DNA of 64,000 bases, from contig NZ_LXIE01000010.1 in assembly GCF_001641085.1 (NCBI RefSeq), positions 86,659-150,658 on the forward strand. The letters run 5' to 3'. The stretch comes from Aequorivita soesokkakensis (GTDB taxonomy: Bacteria > Bacteroidota > Bacteroidia > Flavobacteriales > Flavobacteriaceae). The position numbers and the translations under genes were made by a program. The notes below the pieces were generated by a model. It ran no database searches. It saw nothing but the letters and a program-made list of their open reading frames with translations, and was not told the DNA's origin. This document shows positions 43,790-53,494 of the stretch, one piece after another. Each line of letters opens with the position of its first letter. Position 1 is the stretch's first letter.

Positions 43790-44455
43790 ATGAAGACACT
43801 TATAAACATAGGAATTGCCATCATTGCCTCAGCAACCATGGTTTCTTGTTTTAATGATAAAAAACCTAACTATCAGTATTTTCCCAATATGTATGAGCCT
43901 GTAGGCTATGACGCATATGGAGAATATGAAATTTTTCCAGGACAACAAGAGGCTATGACCCCGCCGGAAAATACCATTCCACGCGGTTTTCAACCTTATG
44001 AATATGAAAACAGTACTGCTGGTTTGGAACTTGCAAAAGCGGAATTGAAAAATCCACTTGAAGTAACAGAAGAAAACCTTGCTGTAGGTGCACATTTGTT
44101 CACGATATATTGTGCAGTTTGTCACGGTGATAAAGGTGATGGAAAAGGAATATTGGCAACACGCGAGAAATTTCTTGGTATTCCAAGCTATGCAGATGCA
44201 GGAAGAAACATTGTGCCCGGCGGTATCTATCACGTTGAAACATACGGGCTGAATGCTATGGGCTCTTATGCTTCGCAAACAAATGAAAAGGAACGTTGGC
44301 AAATAGCAATGCACGTAATGGATTTAAAAGCGGCGCTTAACGGAGAACCAGGCGTGTTGGAAACGGCAAAAGCAATGACCTCTCCCGATTCAACGAAAGT
44401 TACAGAAGAAAAAAATATGGAAGCCGTTACCACTTCCGAAGTAGAACATAAGTAA
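43790..44455 (+). CDS. actE: alternative complex III subunit ActE, monoheme cytochrome c lipoprotein
   Basis: This 221-residue lipoprotein has the leader MKTLINIGIAIIASATMVSC with Cys20 as lipobox and one CxxCH (YCAVCHGDKGDG, about residue 110). It is the monoheme cytochrome that hands electrons on to the terminal oxidase. With the six sites in ActA this makes seven c-type heme sites in the operon. The start at 43790 gives the complete leader; an upstream in-frame start at 43766 would add eight residues and overlap actD. Confidence 0.92.
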   Translation: MKTLINIGIAIIASATMVSCFNDKKPNYQYFPNMYEPVGYDAYGEYEIFPGQQEAMTPPENTIPRGFQPYEYENSTAGLELAKAELKNPLEVTEENLAVGAHLFTIYCAVCHGDKGDGKGILATREKFLGIPSYADAGRNIVPGGIYHVETYGLNAMGSYASQTNEKERWQIAMHVMDLKAALNGEPGVLETAKAMTSPDSTKVTEEKNMEAVTTSEVEHK

Positions 44456-44480
44456 GAAATTAAAGAGAATAGCTAAAGAT

Positions 44481-45854
44481 ATGTATACGCTACCTAGTAA
44501 ATTAAAACTGTTTTCTATCATTCTTATAGTTCTTGGACTTGTTGGGATAACCTATGGTTTCCTAACAACCCCAAAAACAGTTGAGGATGTAAAAAAAATA
44601 ATGGCAGAGCAGGAAGCTCATCACGGTGAAGGTCATGCTGTTGAAAGCCACGATGAAGGTCATGATGCAAGTTTTGTAGACGAAGCTCGCGGCGAAGAAG
44701 GCTACGCTGAAGCAGCAATGGAACAAGCAGCCGATACACATGCGGAAGGTCATAGCGTTTCTCACGAAGAACATGTTTTACATCAATTACAAACCAGACC
44801 ATGGTCAGCAACCTTTGTTGCAGCATTTTTCTTTATGATGATTGCTTTGGGGGTTTTGGTTTTTTATGCTATTCAGTATGCTGCTCAAGCAGGTTGGTCA
44901 CCAGTCCTTTATAGAATTATGGAAGGCATCACAACTTATTTATTGCCAGGTTCGGTAATAGTATTTTTAATTGTTGTTTTCGCAGGAACACATTTTTATC
45001 CGTGGCAAGACCACGATTTGGTAGCGGGAGATAAAATTCTTCAAGGCAAGGCTGGATATTTGAACTTTCCATTCTTTGTGATTAGAGCAGTTATCTATCT
45101 TTTGGGTTGGAATTTGTACCGTTATTTCTCAAGAAAAAATTCACTGGCACAAGCAGAGACTAACAACTATGGTCCTTATAGAAAAAACTTCAAGGCTTCC
45201 GTGCTTTTCCTTATTTTCTTTATAGTTACTGAAGCTACAATGTCTTGGGATTGGTTTATGTCTATGACTCCACACTGGTACAGTACGCTGTTTGCTTGGT
45301 ATATTTTTGCAAGTATGTTTGTTTCTGCAATCACTGTGATTGCTTTGGTAACAATTCATTTGAAGAATTTAGGTCACATCCCTTTTGTTAGCGATAAACA
45401 CCTTCACGATTTGGCGAAGTTTATGTTTGCATTCAGTATTTTCTGGACGTATCTATGGTTCGGGCAGTTTATGCTTATTTGGTACGCGAACATTCCAGAA
45501 GAAGTAACTTACTTCATCATAAGGATACAAGAGTATAAATTATTGTTTTTCGGAATGCTTATCCTTAATTTTGTAATGCCGATTTTGGTGTTGATGAATA
45601 GCGATTATAAGAGAATTCCGTGGTTCGTAGTTATAGCGGCTGTATTTATTTTAGTTGGACATTATATAGACATTTTCCTATTGGTAATGCCTTCAACAGT
45701 AGGTCACAATTGGGGCTTTGGAATTCCAGAAATAGCAGCGTTTTTATTCTTTTTGGGACTATTCATTTTTATTGTGGGAGCAGGACTTGGAAAAGTATCC
45801 TTAAGACCGAAAAATGATCCGTTTATTAAAGAAAGTGAAAACTACCATTTTTAA
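44481..45854 (+). CDS. actF: alternative complex III subunit ActF (NrfD-like) with a His-rich insertion
   Basis: This 457-residue second NrfD-like membrane subunit has about ten spans. After the first span (about 10-28) there is a soluble insertion of about 70 residues (about 40-110) that is rich in His, Glu and Asp, with HHGEGH, SHDEGHD, THAEGH and SHEEH, ten His in about 60 residues. The rest follows the ActF pattern (TMSWDWFMSMTPHWYSTLF). The insert may bind metal ions; that is inference. The cytochrome oxidase genes follow after 28 bases. Confidence 0.92.
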   Translation: MYTLPSKLKLFSIILIVLGLVGITYGFLTTPKTVEDVKKIMAEQEAHHGEGHAVESHDEGHDASFVDEARGEEGYAEAAMEQAADTHAEGHSVSHEEHVLHQLQTRPWSATFVAAFFFMMIALGVLVFYAIQYAAQAGWSPVLYRIMEGITTYLLPGSVIVFLIVVFAGTHFYPWQDHDLVAGDKILQGKAGYLNFPFFVIRAVIYLLGWNLYRYFSRKNSLAQAETNNYGPYRKNFKASVLFLIFFIVTEATMSWDWFMSMTPHWYSTLFAWYIFASMFVSAITVIALVTIHLKNLGHIPFVSDKHLHDLAKFMFAFSIFWTYLWFGQFMLIWYANIPEEVTYFIIRIQEYKLLFFGMLILNFVMPILVLMNSDYKRIPWFVVIAAVFILVGHYIDIFLLVMPSTVGHNWGFGIPEIAAFLFFLGLFIFIVGAGLGKVSLRPKNDPFIKESENYHF

Positions 45855-45882
45855 TCATTTAGTTTAAAGAAGATATTATAAG

Positions 45883-46944
45883 ATGACCGCATTTTTAGTT
45901 ATACTAGTAATCATCCTTTTCGGAATCTCTGTTTGGCAAATGAACAGGATATTCCAATTGGCAAAGGTAAAGCCATCAACCCATAGTGAGATAGCATCTG
46001 ATAAGGATAATAACACCCAGGGTTATTTAATGATGGGCTTTCTCGCCTTTATGTATATTTTGACTATTGTTACATTCTGGCTTTGGGGCGATGTTCTTTT
46101 ACCGGACTCTGGATCTGAGCACGGTGTTAAAATAGACAACCTAATGTTGATTTCGATGATAGTTATTTTCTTCGTTGGAATTCTTACACAGTGGTTGTTG
46201 CACTATTTTGCTTTCGTTTACAGAGGAAACAAAAACAAAAGAGCAACCTTCTATGCAGATAATGATAAGTTGGAATTTATTTGGACCATTATCCCCGTAA
46301 TCGTTCTTGCAGGACTTATTATTTATGGCCTTTTTACTTGGACAGATATTATGAATGTTGATAAAGACGACGATCCTTTGATTGTTGAACTTTACGCGCA
46401 GCAGTTTAACTGGAAAGCACGTTACGGTGGAAATGACAACACCTTAGGTGAAGCTAACGTTCGTTTGATTGAAGGTGTTAACCAATTAGGGGTTGATCCT
46501 GCAGATCCAAACGGGCAGGATGACAAAATAGTAACAGAGCTACACCTTCCTGTTGGAAGAAAAGTATTGTTCAAAATGCGCTCACAAGACGTACTTCACT
46601 CAGCATATATGCCTCACTTTAGAGCACAGATGAACTGCGTTCCAGGGATGATTACCCAGTTTGCATTTACTCCAGTAGTAACCACTGAGGAAATGAGACA
46701 AAATGATAAAATAGTGGAAAAGGTTGCGAAAATCAATGCCATTAGAACCGAAAAAAGTAAAGCGCTAACAGCTGCAGGGGAAGAACCTTTGGATACATAT
46801 GTATTTGATTATATTCTTCTATGTAACAAAATTTGTGGAGTTAGCCACTATAACATGCAGATGAAGATTGTTGTTGAATCAGAAGAAGATTATAAAGCTT
46901 GGTTGGCAGAACAACCTACTTTAGCAGAACAACTTAGCAAATAA
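45883..46944 (+). CDS. cytochrome c oxidase subunit II (CuA-containing)
   Basis: This 353-residue subunit II has N-terminal spans, including one at about 45-68 and one at about 87-110. The CuA cupredoxin domain (about 165-350) is intact: CNKICGVSHYNM (about 315-326) gives the C-x3-C-x3-H-x2-M ligands, with the upstream His in DVLHSAYMPHF. No C-terminal cytochrome c domain is present, so it is an aa3-type rather than caa3-type subunit. An insertion of about 30 residues (about 268-303) lies between the CuA ligand segments. Confidence 0.94.
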   Translation: MTAFLVILVIILFGISVWQMNRIFQLAKVKPSTHSEIASDKDNNTQGYLMMGFLAFMYILTIVTFWLWGDVLLPDSGSEHGVKIDNLMLISMIVIFFVGILTQWLLHYFAFVYRGNKNKRATFYADNDKLEFIWTIIPVIVLAGLIIYGLFTWTDIMNVDKDDDPLIVELYAQQFNWKARYGGNDNTLGEANVRLIEGVNQLGVDPADPNGQDDKIVTELHLPVGRKVLFKMRSQDVLHSAYMPHFRAQMNCVPGMITQFAFTPVVTTEEMRQNDKIVEKVAKINAIRTEKSKALTAAGEEPLDTYVFDYILLCNKICGVSHYNMQMKIVVESEEDYKAWLAEQPTLAEQLSK

Positions 46945-46971
46945 ACCCAATAAAATTTAGCTTAAAAAGAT

Positions 46972-48804
46972 ATGTCAGCACACGCACAGGTCCACGCAGT
47001 AGAAGATCACCACGACGACGATCACGGGCATCATCATAAAGAAACATTTGTAACTAAATACATCTTTAGCCAAGATCACAAAATGATCTCAAAACAATAC
47101 CTTATCACAGGTTTGTTTATGGGTACCATTGGTATATTGATGTCTTTATTGTTTAGGTTACAATTGGCATGGCCAGATCACAAATTCACCATTTTTGAAA
47201 TTTTCTTAGGAAAATGGGCTCCCGAAGGCGTTATGGACCCAAGCATTTATCTTGCGTTGGTTACCATTCACGGTACAATTATGGTCTTCTTCGTTTTAAC
47301 TGCTGGATTGAGCGGAACCTTCAGTAATCTATTGATTCCCCTGCAAATTGGAGCACGCGATATGGCATCAGGTTTCTTGAACATGGTTTCCTATTGGTTG
47401 TTCTTCCTTTCTAGTGTTGTTATGTTATTCTCTTTGTTTGTTGAAGCTGGACCAGCATCTGCAGGATGGACAATTTATCCACCATTGAGTGCTTTGCCAC
47501 AGGCTATTCCTGGCTCTGGAGCAGGGATGACACTATGGTTGACTTCTATCGCAATTTTCATCGCTTCGTCATTATTAGGTTCGCTAAACTATATAGTTAC
47601 CGTAATAAACCTTCGAACTAAAGGTATGTCTATGACACGCCTTCCTTTAACAATTTGGGCGTTTTTCGTAACAGCAATTATTGGGGTGGTTTCCTTCCCT
47701 GTATTGTTTTCAGCTGCATTAATGTTGATAATGGATAGAAGTTTCGGTACGTCTTTCTTCCTTTCAGATATTTATATTGCAGGAGAAGTATTGCACCACC
47801 AAGGTGGTTCTCCCGTTCTTTTTGAACACTTGTTTTGGTTCCTTGGCCACCCGGAAGTTTATATTGTAATTCTTCCTGCAATGGGTATTGTTTCCGAAGT
47901 AATGGCAACAAACTCCCGAAAACCTATTTTTGGATACCGAGCGATGGTTGCATCCATACTCGCTATTGCTTTCCTTTCAACTATTGTGTGGGGTCACCAC
48001 ATGTTTATTTCAGGAATGAATCCATTCTTGGGATCTGTATTTACCTTTACAACCTTGTTGATTGCAATTCCTTCCGCAGTAAAAGCCTTTAACTGGATTA
48101 CTACGCTTTGGAAGGGAAATCTGCAGATGAACACCGCAATGCTGTTTTCCATAGCCTTCGTTTCTACCTTTATTACAGGAGGTTTAACTGGGATTATTCT
48201 TGGGGATAGCGCTTTGGATATTAATGTTCACGATACCTATTTTGTTGTGGCCCACTTTCACTTGGTAATGGGTATTTCAGCACTTTATGGCTTACTTGCG
48301 GGAGTTTACCATTGGTTCCCAAAAATGTTCCAAGGTAGAATGATGAACAAAAAACTTGGGTATATTCACTTTTGGGTAACGGCAATCGGGGCTTACGGAA
48401 TTTTCTTCCCAATGCACTTTGTGGGTATGGCAGGTTTACCGCGTAGATATTACACCAATACAAACTTTCCATATTTTGATGATTTAGCAGATATTAATGT
48501 TGTAATGACCATATTCGCTATTATCACAATAAGTGTACAGGTAATATTTTTGTACAACTTTTTCCACTCTATTTTCTACGGAAAGAAAGGGCCAAAAAAC
48601 CCTTGGAATTCTACAACGTTAGAATGGACGGCCGAGATGAAACACATCCACGGAAACTGGGATGGCCCAATTCCACACGTGTATCGTTGGTCTTATGATT
48701 ACAGTAAGCTAAATAAAGACGAAACAGATTATGTGATTCCGGGGCAGGATTTCATTCCACAGAACGTACCGCTTCAAGATAATGAAGACGAGATGGACCA
48801 CTAA
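46972..48804 (+). CDS. cytochrome c oxidase subunit I
   Basis: This 610-residue heme-copper oxidase core subunit has 12 spans. Family motifs are GHPEVYI (about 292-298, with the D/E-channel Glu, so A1 type), WGHHMF (about 340, CuB ligands) and HFHLVMG (about 426, heme ligands). Its N-terminus is unusually His- and Asp-rich (MSAHAQVHAVEDHHDDDHGH), with eight His in the first 22 residues. The subunit III gene is not nearby. The operon ends here with a strong terminator at 48829. Confidence 0.95.
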   Translation: MSAHAQVHAVEDHHDDDHGHHHKETFVTKYIFSQDHKMISKQYLITGLFMGTIGILMSLLFRLQLAWPDHKFTIFEIFLGKWAPEGVMDPSIYLALVTIHGTIMVFFVLTAGLSGTFSNLLIPLQIGARDMASGFLNMVSYWLFFLSSVVMLFSLFVEAGPASAGWTIYPPLSALPQAIPGSGAGMTLWLTSIAIFIASSLLGSLNYIVTVINLRTKGMSMTRLPLTIWAFFVTAIIGVVSFPVLFSAALMLIMDRSFGTSFFLSDIYIAGEVLHHQGGSPVLFEHLFWFLGHPEVYIVILPAMGIVSEVMATNSRKPIFGYRAMVASILAIAFLSTIVWGHHMFISGMNPFLGSVFTFTTLLIAIPSAVKAFNWITTLWKGNLQMNTAMLFSIAFVSTFITGGLTGIILGDSALDINVHDTYFVVAHFHLVMGISALYGLLAGVYHWFPKMFQGRMMNKKLGYIHFWVTAIGAYGIFFPMHFVGMAGLPRRYYTNTNFPYFDDLADINVVMTIFAIITISVQVIFLYNFFHSIFYGKKGPKNPWNSTTLEWTAEMKHIHGNWDGPIPHVYRWSYDYSKLNKDETDYVIPGQDFIPQNVPLQDNEDEMDH

Positions 48805-48828
48805 TCCATTAAAAACATAAATTTAAGA

Positions 48829-48854
48829 CCCTCCACTTTTGGAGGGTTTTTTTT
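48829..48854 (+). terminator. intrinsic terminator of the act-cox operon
   Basis: CCCTCCA (48829-48835) pairs with TGGAGGG (48840-48846), loop CTTT, followed by eight T residues (48847-48854). It lies 25 bases behind coxA and is convincing. Confidence 0.93.
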
Positions 48855-48865
48855 ACAAATAAATC

Positions 48866-48909
48866 CGTAGTACTACGTATAAAAATTCTCTTAGGTTACA
48901 GTATCTTTA
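48866..48909 (+). promoter_or_regulatory. palindrome and -7-like element upstream of a gene-free terminator
   Basis: CGTAGTACTACG (48866-48877) is a perfect 12-base palindrome, as expected for a dimeric regulator site. TATCTTTA (48902-48909) is one base off the TAnnTTTG element, 24 bases further on. No -33 TTTG is visible at the expected distance, so an activator-dependent promoter is possible. Confidence 0.45.
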
Positions 48910-48994
48910 CACTATTGAGTTAATAATATGTAGGAAGTGAGGAATCTACTGTTTATTTCAAAAGCCATGCTGAAAAGTATGGCTTTGTTTTTTT
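48910..48994 (+). ncRNA. candidate small RNA between coxA and ruvB
   Basis: Between the -7-like element (48902-48909) and a strong intrinsic terminator (48961-48994) no open reading frame of meaningful size exists; the only ATG (48928 region) is followed at once by TAG. The expected transcript is about 80 bases, mostly unstructured 5' part followed by the terminator hairpin. Existence and boundaries are inference. Confidence 0.35.
48961..48994 (+). terminator. strong intrinsic terminator without an upstream gene
   Basis: AAAGCCATGCT (48961-48971) pairs with AGTATGGCTTT (48976-48986) with one G-T pair and a GAAA tetraloop, followed by GTTTTTTT. It is a textbook terminator. Since coxA already has its own terminator 107 bases earlier, this one should end a separate short transcript. 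Confidence 0.9.
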
Positions 48995-49015
48995 AAGTAG
49001 CTTCCAAAGGATTGC

Positions 49016-49023
49016 TATATTTG
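49016..49023 (+). promoter_or_regulatory. TAnnTTTG element immediately before ruvB
   Basis: TATATTTG is a perfect -7 element and ends only four bases before the ruvB ATG at 49028. Transcription from it would begin at or within the start codon, so the mRNA may be leaderless. No clear -33 TTTG is present at the usual distance; the gap upstream holds the preceding terminator. Confidence 0.45.
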
Positions 49024-49027
49024 TGTT

Positions 49028-50050
49028 ATGAACGAACACCTTGATCCCACGGGCGAAAACCTTTCACCTCAAGAACTGGATATTGAAAAAAAATTGCGCC
49101 CCTTAAGTTTTGATGACTTTACCGGGCAGGATCAAGCCTTGGAAAATCTTCAGATTTTTGTGCAGGCTGCAAACCTGCGCAGTGAAGCATTGGATCACAC
49201 CTTATTTCACGGTCCTCCAGGATTGGGGAAAACTACGCTTGCATACATTCTTGCAAACGAACTTAACGTAAATATAAGGGTTACTTCAGGACCGGTTTTA
49301 GACAAACCTGGCGACCTTGCTGGATTGTTGACCAATCTGGAAGAAAGAGATGTTTTATTTATTGATGAAATCCATCGATTAAGTCCCATTGTTGAAGAGT
49401 ATCTCTATTCCGCAATGGAAGATTATAAAATTGATATTATGATTGAATCCGGCCCCAATGCACGCTCGGTTCAAATTAATCTAAATCCTTTTACTCTTAT
49501 TGGGGCAACTACGCGTTCAGGTTTATTAACTGCGCCTATGCGTGCCCGGTTTGGAATTTCTTCAAGATTACAATATTATACTACGGAGCTTCTAACCACA
49601 ATTTTACAAAGAAGTGCAGGAATTTTACAAGTTCCTATTTCTATGGAAGCTGCTATTGAAATTGCTGGCAGAAGCCGAGGAACACCGAGAATTGCAAACG
49701 CTCTTTTACGTAGAATTCGCGATTTTGCTCAGATAAAAGGAAACGGAAAAATTGACATCCAAATCGCAAAATTTGGATTGGAAGCTTTGCATGTAGATGC
49801 TCATGGTCTTGACGAAATGGATAATAGAATTCTTCGAACAATCATCGAAAAATTCAAAGGAGGTCCTGTTGGTATTACAACTATTGCTACCGCCGTATCC
49901 GAAAGTACTGAAACCATAGAAGAAGTTTATGAGCCATTTTTAATTCAGCAAGGTTTCATTATGCGAACCCCACGTGGTCGTGAAGTTACCGAGGCAGCTT
50001 ATAAACATCTCGGCAAATTGAAAGGCCCAACGCAGGGAGGACTTTTTTAA
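49028..50050 (+). CDS. ruvB: Holliday junction branch migration helicase RuvB
   Basis: This 340-residue AAA+ motor of the RuvAB complex drives branch migration of Holliday junctions. Motifs: Walker [12 protein letters not shown] (about 63-73), Walker [10 protein letters not shown] (about 113-121), sensor 1 GATTRSGLL and the Arg-finger region APMRARFGI, followed by the C-terminal winged helix with RTPRGRE. It is preceded by a promoter-like element, and a tiny open frame separates it from queG. ruvA is found 3.5 kb further down. Confidence 0.97.
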   Translation: MNEHLDPTGENLSPQELDIEKKLRPLSFDDFTGQDQALENLQIFVQAANLRSEALDHTLFHGPPGLGKTTLAYILANELNVNIRVTSGPVLDKPGDLAGLLTNLEERDVLFIDEIHRLSPIVEEYLYSAMEDYKIDIMIESGPNARSVQINLNPFTLIGATTRSGLLTAPMRARFGISSRLQYYTTELLTTILQRSAGILQVPISMEAAIEIAGRSRGTPRIANALLRRIRDFAQIKGNGKIDIQIAKFGLEALHVDAHGLDEMDNRILRTIIEKFKGGPVGITTIATAVSESTETIEEVYEPFLIQQGFIMRTPRGREVTEAAYKHLGKLKGPTQGGLF

Positions 50051-50119
50051 ATGAAATTCCAAGCTGAACCGTTCATGAGCACAGTTGAAGAGCAGCCTAG
50101 GCCCAGCGACTTTCAATGA
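50051..50119 (+). CDS. possible 22-residue peptide between ruvB and queG
   Basis: An ATG directly behind the ruvB stop (TAA-ATG) opens a frame of 22 codons ([20 protein letters not shown] and two more) whose stop overlaps the queG start as ATGA. Both junctions look like translational coupling. No known family; the gap could also be only spacer, and the peptide has no evident structure. Confidence 0.2.
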   Translation: MKFQAEPFMSTVEEQPRPSDFQ

Positions 50120-51042
50120 TAAATAACAAATCCAAAAATACAGCCGTAATTAAAGCCGAAGCCAAACGCCTCGGTTTTTTGTCCTGCGGAATTAGCAAAG
50201 CAGAATTTTTAGAGAAAGAAGCACCACGACTTGAAACCTGGTTAAAAAAAAATATGCACGGTGAAATGGCCTATATGGAAAACCATTTTGACAAAAGGTT
50301 GGACCCAACACTTTTAGTTCAAGATTCAAAAAGCGTTATTTCTCTGTTGCTGAATTATTTTCCTTCAGAAATACAAAATCCGGATAGCTATCAAATTTCT
50401 AAATACGCTTACGGTACCGATTATCATTTCGTCATAAAAGACAAATTGAAACAGTTGATGGAGTTCATTTCTGAAAAAATTGGTGAAGTCCACGGCCGAG
50501 CGTTTGTAGATTCTGCTCCAGTTTTGGACAAAGCTTGGGCTGCAAAAAGCGGTTTGGGCTGGATTGGCAAACACAGCAATTTACTTACAAAACAATTAGG
50601 ATCTTTCTATTTTATTGCGGAATTAATTGTGGATCTTGATTTGGAATACGATACTCCCGTAACCGACCATTGCGGAAGTTGCACGGCCTGTATAGACGCT
50701 TGCCCCACAAATGCTATTGTTGCAGATAAAGTTGTAGATGGCAGTAAATGTATTTCCTATTTTACAATTGAGTTGAAAAACGAAATTCCAACTTCGCAAA
50801 AAGGAAACTTTGAAGATTGGATGTTTGGCTGCGATATTTGTCAAGATGTTTGTCCTTGGAACCGTTTCAGCAAACCGCATAATGAACCACTTTTCAACCC
50901 AAATCCTGAACTCCTCTCAATGACCAAAAAAGATTGGGAAGAAATAACTGAAGACGTTTTTCAGAAAATATTTAAAAACAGTGCGGTAAATCGTACCAAA
51001 TTTTCCGGATTGAAGCGTAATATAAACTTCGTGAAAGATTAA
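50116..51042 (+). CDS. queG: epoxyqueuosine reductase QueG
   Basis: This 308-residue iron-sulfur and cobalamin enzyme reduces epoxyqueuosine to queuosine in tRNA. It has a conserved N-terminal region ([11 protein letters not shown], then [20 protein letters not shown]) and two four-iron cluster motifs, [16 protein letters not shown] (about 190-205) and [11 protein letters not shown] (about 237-247). Full length for the family. It overlaps by ATGA with a tiny frame behind ruvB. Confidence 0.95.
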   Translation: MINNKSKNTAVIKAEAKRLGFLSCGISKAEFLEKEAPRLETWLKKNMHGEMAYMENHFDKRLDPTLLVQDSKSVISLLLNYFPSEIQNPDSYQISKYAYGTDYHFVIKDKLKQLMEFISEKIGEVHGRAFVDSAPVLDKAWAAKSGLGWIGKHSNLLTKQLGSFYFIAELIVDLDLEYDTPVTDHCGSCTACIDACPTNAIVADKVVDGSKCISYFTIELKNEIPTSQKGNFEDWMFGCDICQDVCPWNRFSKPHNEPLFNPNPELLSMTKKDWEEITEDVFQKIFKNSAVNRTKFSGLKRNINFVKD

Positions 51043-51074
51043 GAATTAAAATTTCTTCTTTTAAGATAACCTTT

Positions 51075-51082
51075 TACCTTTG
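51075..51082 (+). promoter_or_regulatory. TAnnTTTG element upstream of maeB
   Basis: TACCTTTG is a full match to the -7 consensus, 55 bases before the maeB start. No clear -33 TTTG is visible. It lies in the 95-base gap behind queG, which shows no terminator. Confidence 0.4.
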
Positions 51083-51137
51083 TTGGTTACGTTGATGTAT
51101 TCTTAAAGAAACACAATTGAATCAATAGATCTATACT

Positions 51138-53432
51138 ATGAGCAAACAAAGCAGACGTCGCGAAGCCCTTTTATATCATGCAAAACCAAAGCCTGGTAAA
51201 ATTCAGGTGGTTCCCACAAAAAGTTATTCAACCCAACGTGATCTCTCTTTGGCATATTCGCCTGGTGTTGCAGAACCTTGTCTCGAAATTCAAAAGGAGA
51301 CAAATAACGTTTATAAATATACAAACAAAGGAAATCTTGTGGCTGTAATCTCAAACGGAACGGCAGTTTTAGGATTGGGAAACATTGGTCCAGAGGCTTC
51401 AAAGCCTGTAATGGAAGGCAAAGGTTTACTTTTTAAAATATTTGCTGATATTGATGTTTTTGATATTGAAATAAATACTGAGAATATAGATGAATTTGTT
51501 GCAACAGTAAAAAACATTGCACCAACTTTTGGCGGAATTAATCTTGAGGACATAAAAGCTCCCGAAGCTTTCGAAATTGAAAGAAGGCTAAAAGAGGAAT
51601 TGGATATCCCCGTAATGCACGATGACCAGCATGGTACAGCAATAATTTCCGCAGCAGCCTTAATAAATGCTTTGGAGATCGCAGAAAAAAAGATTGAAGA
51701 AGTTAAAATTGTAATTAGTGGTGCTGGTGCGGCAGCAGTTTCATGCACAAGACTTTACAAAGCATTCGGAGCAAAGTCTGAGAATATTGTGATGCTGGAC
51801 AGTAAAGGAGTTATCAGGAAAGACCGCGAAAGCCTTTCTGATGAAAAAGCAGAATTTGCTTCCCATAGAAAAATTGACACTTTGGATGAAGCCATGAAAG
51901 ATGCCGATGTGTTTGTAGGCCTTTCGGTAAAAGATATAGTTACGCCAGAAATGTTAAAAAGCATGGCGCCAAATCCCATTGTTTTCGCAATGGCAAATCC
52001 AGATCCTGAAATTGAATATGATTTAGCCGTAAAAACACGTAAAGATATCATTATGGCTACGGGACGAAGCGATCATCCCAACCAAGTGAATAACGTTCTT
52101 GGATTCCCTTTTATTTTCCGCGGGGCATTGGACGTTCGCGCTACAAAAATCAACGAAGCTATGAAAATGGCTGCCGTAAAAGCTTTGGCCGAATTGGCGA
52201 AAGAACCAGTTCCGGAACAGGTAAACATTGCCTATGGCGAAACAAAACTTGCCTTTGGAAAAGATTATATAATTCCAAAACCTTTTGACCCACGTTTGAT
52301 TGCCGCCGTTCCTCCCGCCGTTGCAAAAGCAGCTATGGAAAGCGGTGTTGCAACAACTGAAATCACTGATTGGGAAAAATACCAAGATGAACTTTACGAA
52401 CGCATGGGCAGCGATAACAAAATTGTTCGTTTATTGGTGAACCGTGCAAAGTTGAACCCAAAACGTATTGTTTTCGCGGAGGCAGATCATTTGGATGTTT
52501 TGAAAGCAGCCCAGATTGTTTATGAAGAAGGAATTGGAACGCCAGTTTTATTGGGAAGAAAAGAAATCATCCTCGAATTGATGGAGCAGATTGATTTTGA
52601 TGCCAAAATTGAAATCATTGATCCAAAAAGCGACGAACAGGCAGATAAACTTCAACATTATGCCCAAAAACTTTGGGAGAAAAGAAGAAGGAGTGGTATT
52701 TCACTTTATACTGCAGAAAAATTGGTTCGTGAACGAAACTATTTTGCAGGTATGATGCTCAGCGAAGGCGATGTGGATTGTATGATTTCAGGCTACGCCC
52801 GTTCTTATCCTTCAGTGGTGGTCCCTGTTTTTGAAACTGTTGGCAGATTTGAAGGCGTAACGAAAGTTGCTACAACAAACCTTATGCTTACTAAAAGGGG
52901 GCCTTTGTTTTTTTCAGACACTTCCATAAACATTGACCCAACTGCGAAAGAGCTTGCGAAGATTGCACAAATGACGAACTATACCATGAAAATGTTCGGC
53001 TTGCAACCTGTTATTGCAATGATTAGCTATGCCAACTTTGGCTCTTCAAAAGATCCGCATGCAACGAAAGTACGGGAAGCTGTAGATTTGCTTCACAAAA
53101 GCAATCCAGATATGATAGTGGATGGCGAACTGCAAACGGATTTTGCATTGAACCCAGAATTACTTCAAAAGAAATTTCCATTTTCAAAATTGGCGGGCAA
53201 AAAAGTGAACGCGCTTATTTTTCCAAATCTTGATTCCGCAAACAGTAATTACAAATTGCTGAAAGAGCTGAATGGCGTGGAGTCCATAGGCCCAATTATG
53301 TTAGGGATGCGTAAACCTGTGCATATTCTACAATTGGGTGCCAGCGTGGAAGAGATTGTAAATATGAGCGCCGTAGCAGTTGTAGATGCACAGCAAAAGG
53401 AGAAACGGATACGGGAGCAAGGAACAAAGTGA
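51138..53432 (+). CDS. maeB: NADP-dependent malic enzyme with phosphotransacetylase-like domain
   Basis: This 764-residue two-domain protein has malate dehydrogenase (oxaloacetate-decarboxylating) in residues 1-425, with SYSTQRDLSLAYSPGVAEP, MHDDQHGTA and the Rossmann motif VISGAGAAA (about 195). Residues 430-764 form a phosphotransacetylase-like domain, which is regulatory in the MaeB family. It converts malate to pyruvate and CO2 with NADPH formation. It stands alone behind queG with its own promoter-like element. Confidence 0.95.
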   Translation: MSKQSRRREALLYHAKPKPGKIQVVPTKSYSTQRDLSLAYSPGVAEPCLEIQKETNNVYKYTNKGNLVAVISNGTAVLGLGNIGPEASKPVMEGKGLLFKIFADIDVFDIEINTENIDEFVATVKNIAPTFGGINLEDIKAPEAFEIERRLKEELDIPVMHDDQHGTAIISAAALINALEIAEKKIEEVKIVISGAGAAAVSCTRLYKAFGAKSENIVMLDSKGVIRKDRESLSDEKAEFASHRKIDTLDEAMKDADVFVGLSVKDIVTPEMLKSMAPNPIVFAMANPDPEIEYDLAVKTRKDIIMATGRSDHPNQVNNVLGFPFIFRGALDVRATKINEAMKMAAVKALAELAKEPVPEQVNIAYGETKLAFGKDYIIPKPFDPRLIAAVPPAVAKAAMESGVATTEITDWEKYQDELYERMGSDNKIVRLLVNRAKLNPKRIVFAEADHLDVLKAAQIVYEEGIGTPVLLGRKEIILELMEQIDFDAKIEIIDPKSDEQADKLQHYAQKLWEKRRRSGISLYTAEKLVRERNYFAGMMLSEGDVDCMISGYARSYPSVVVPVFETVGRFEGVTKVATTNLMLTKRGPLFFSDTSINIDPTAKELAKIAQMTNYTMKMFGLQPVIAMISYANFGSSKDPHATKVREAVDLLHKSNPDMIVDGELQTDFALNPELLQKKFPFSKLAGKKVNALIFPNLDSANSNYKLLKELNGVESIGPIMLGMRKPVHILQLGASVEEIVNMSAVAVVDAQQKEKRIREQGTK

Positions 53433-53494
53433 AACCACTCTATTTCCCCCAACATTTTCACAAAAACCCCAATGGCTGTTGTAAATAATTATAC

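Noticed and set aside
48866..48877. Palindrome CGTAGTACTACG as part of a transposon end
   Set aside because: No second copy, no target-site duplication and no transposase nearby; a regulator site is a better explanation.
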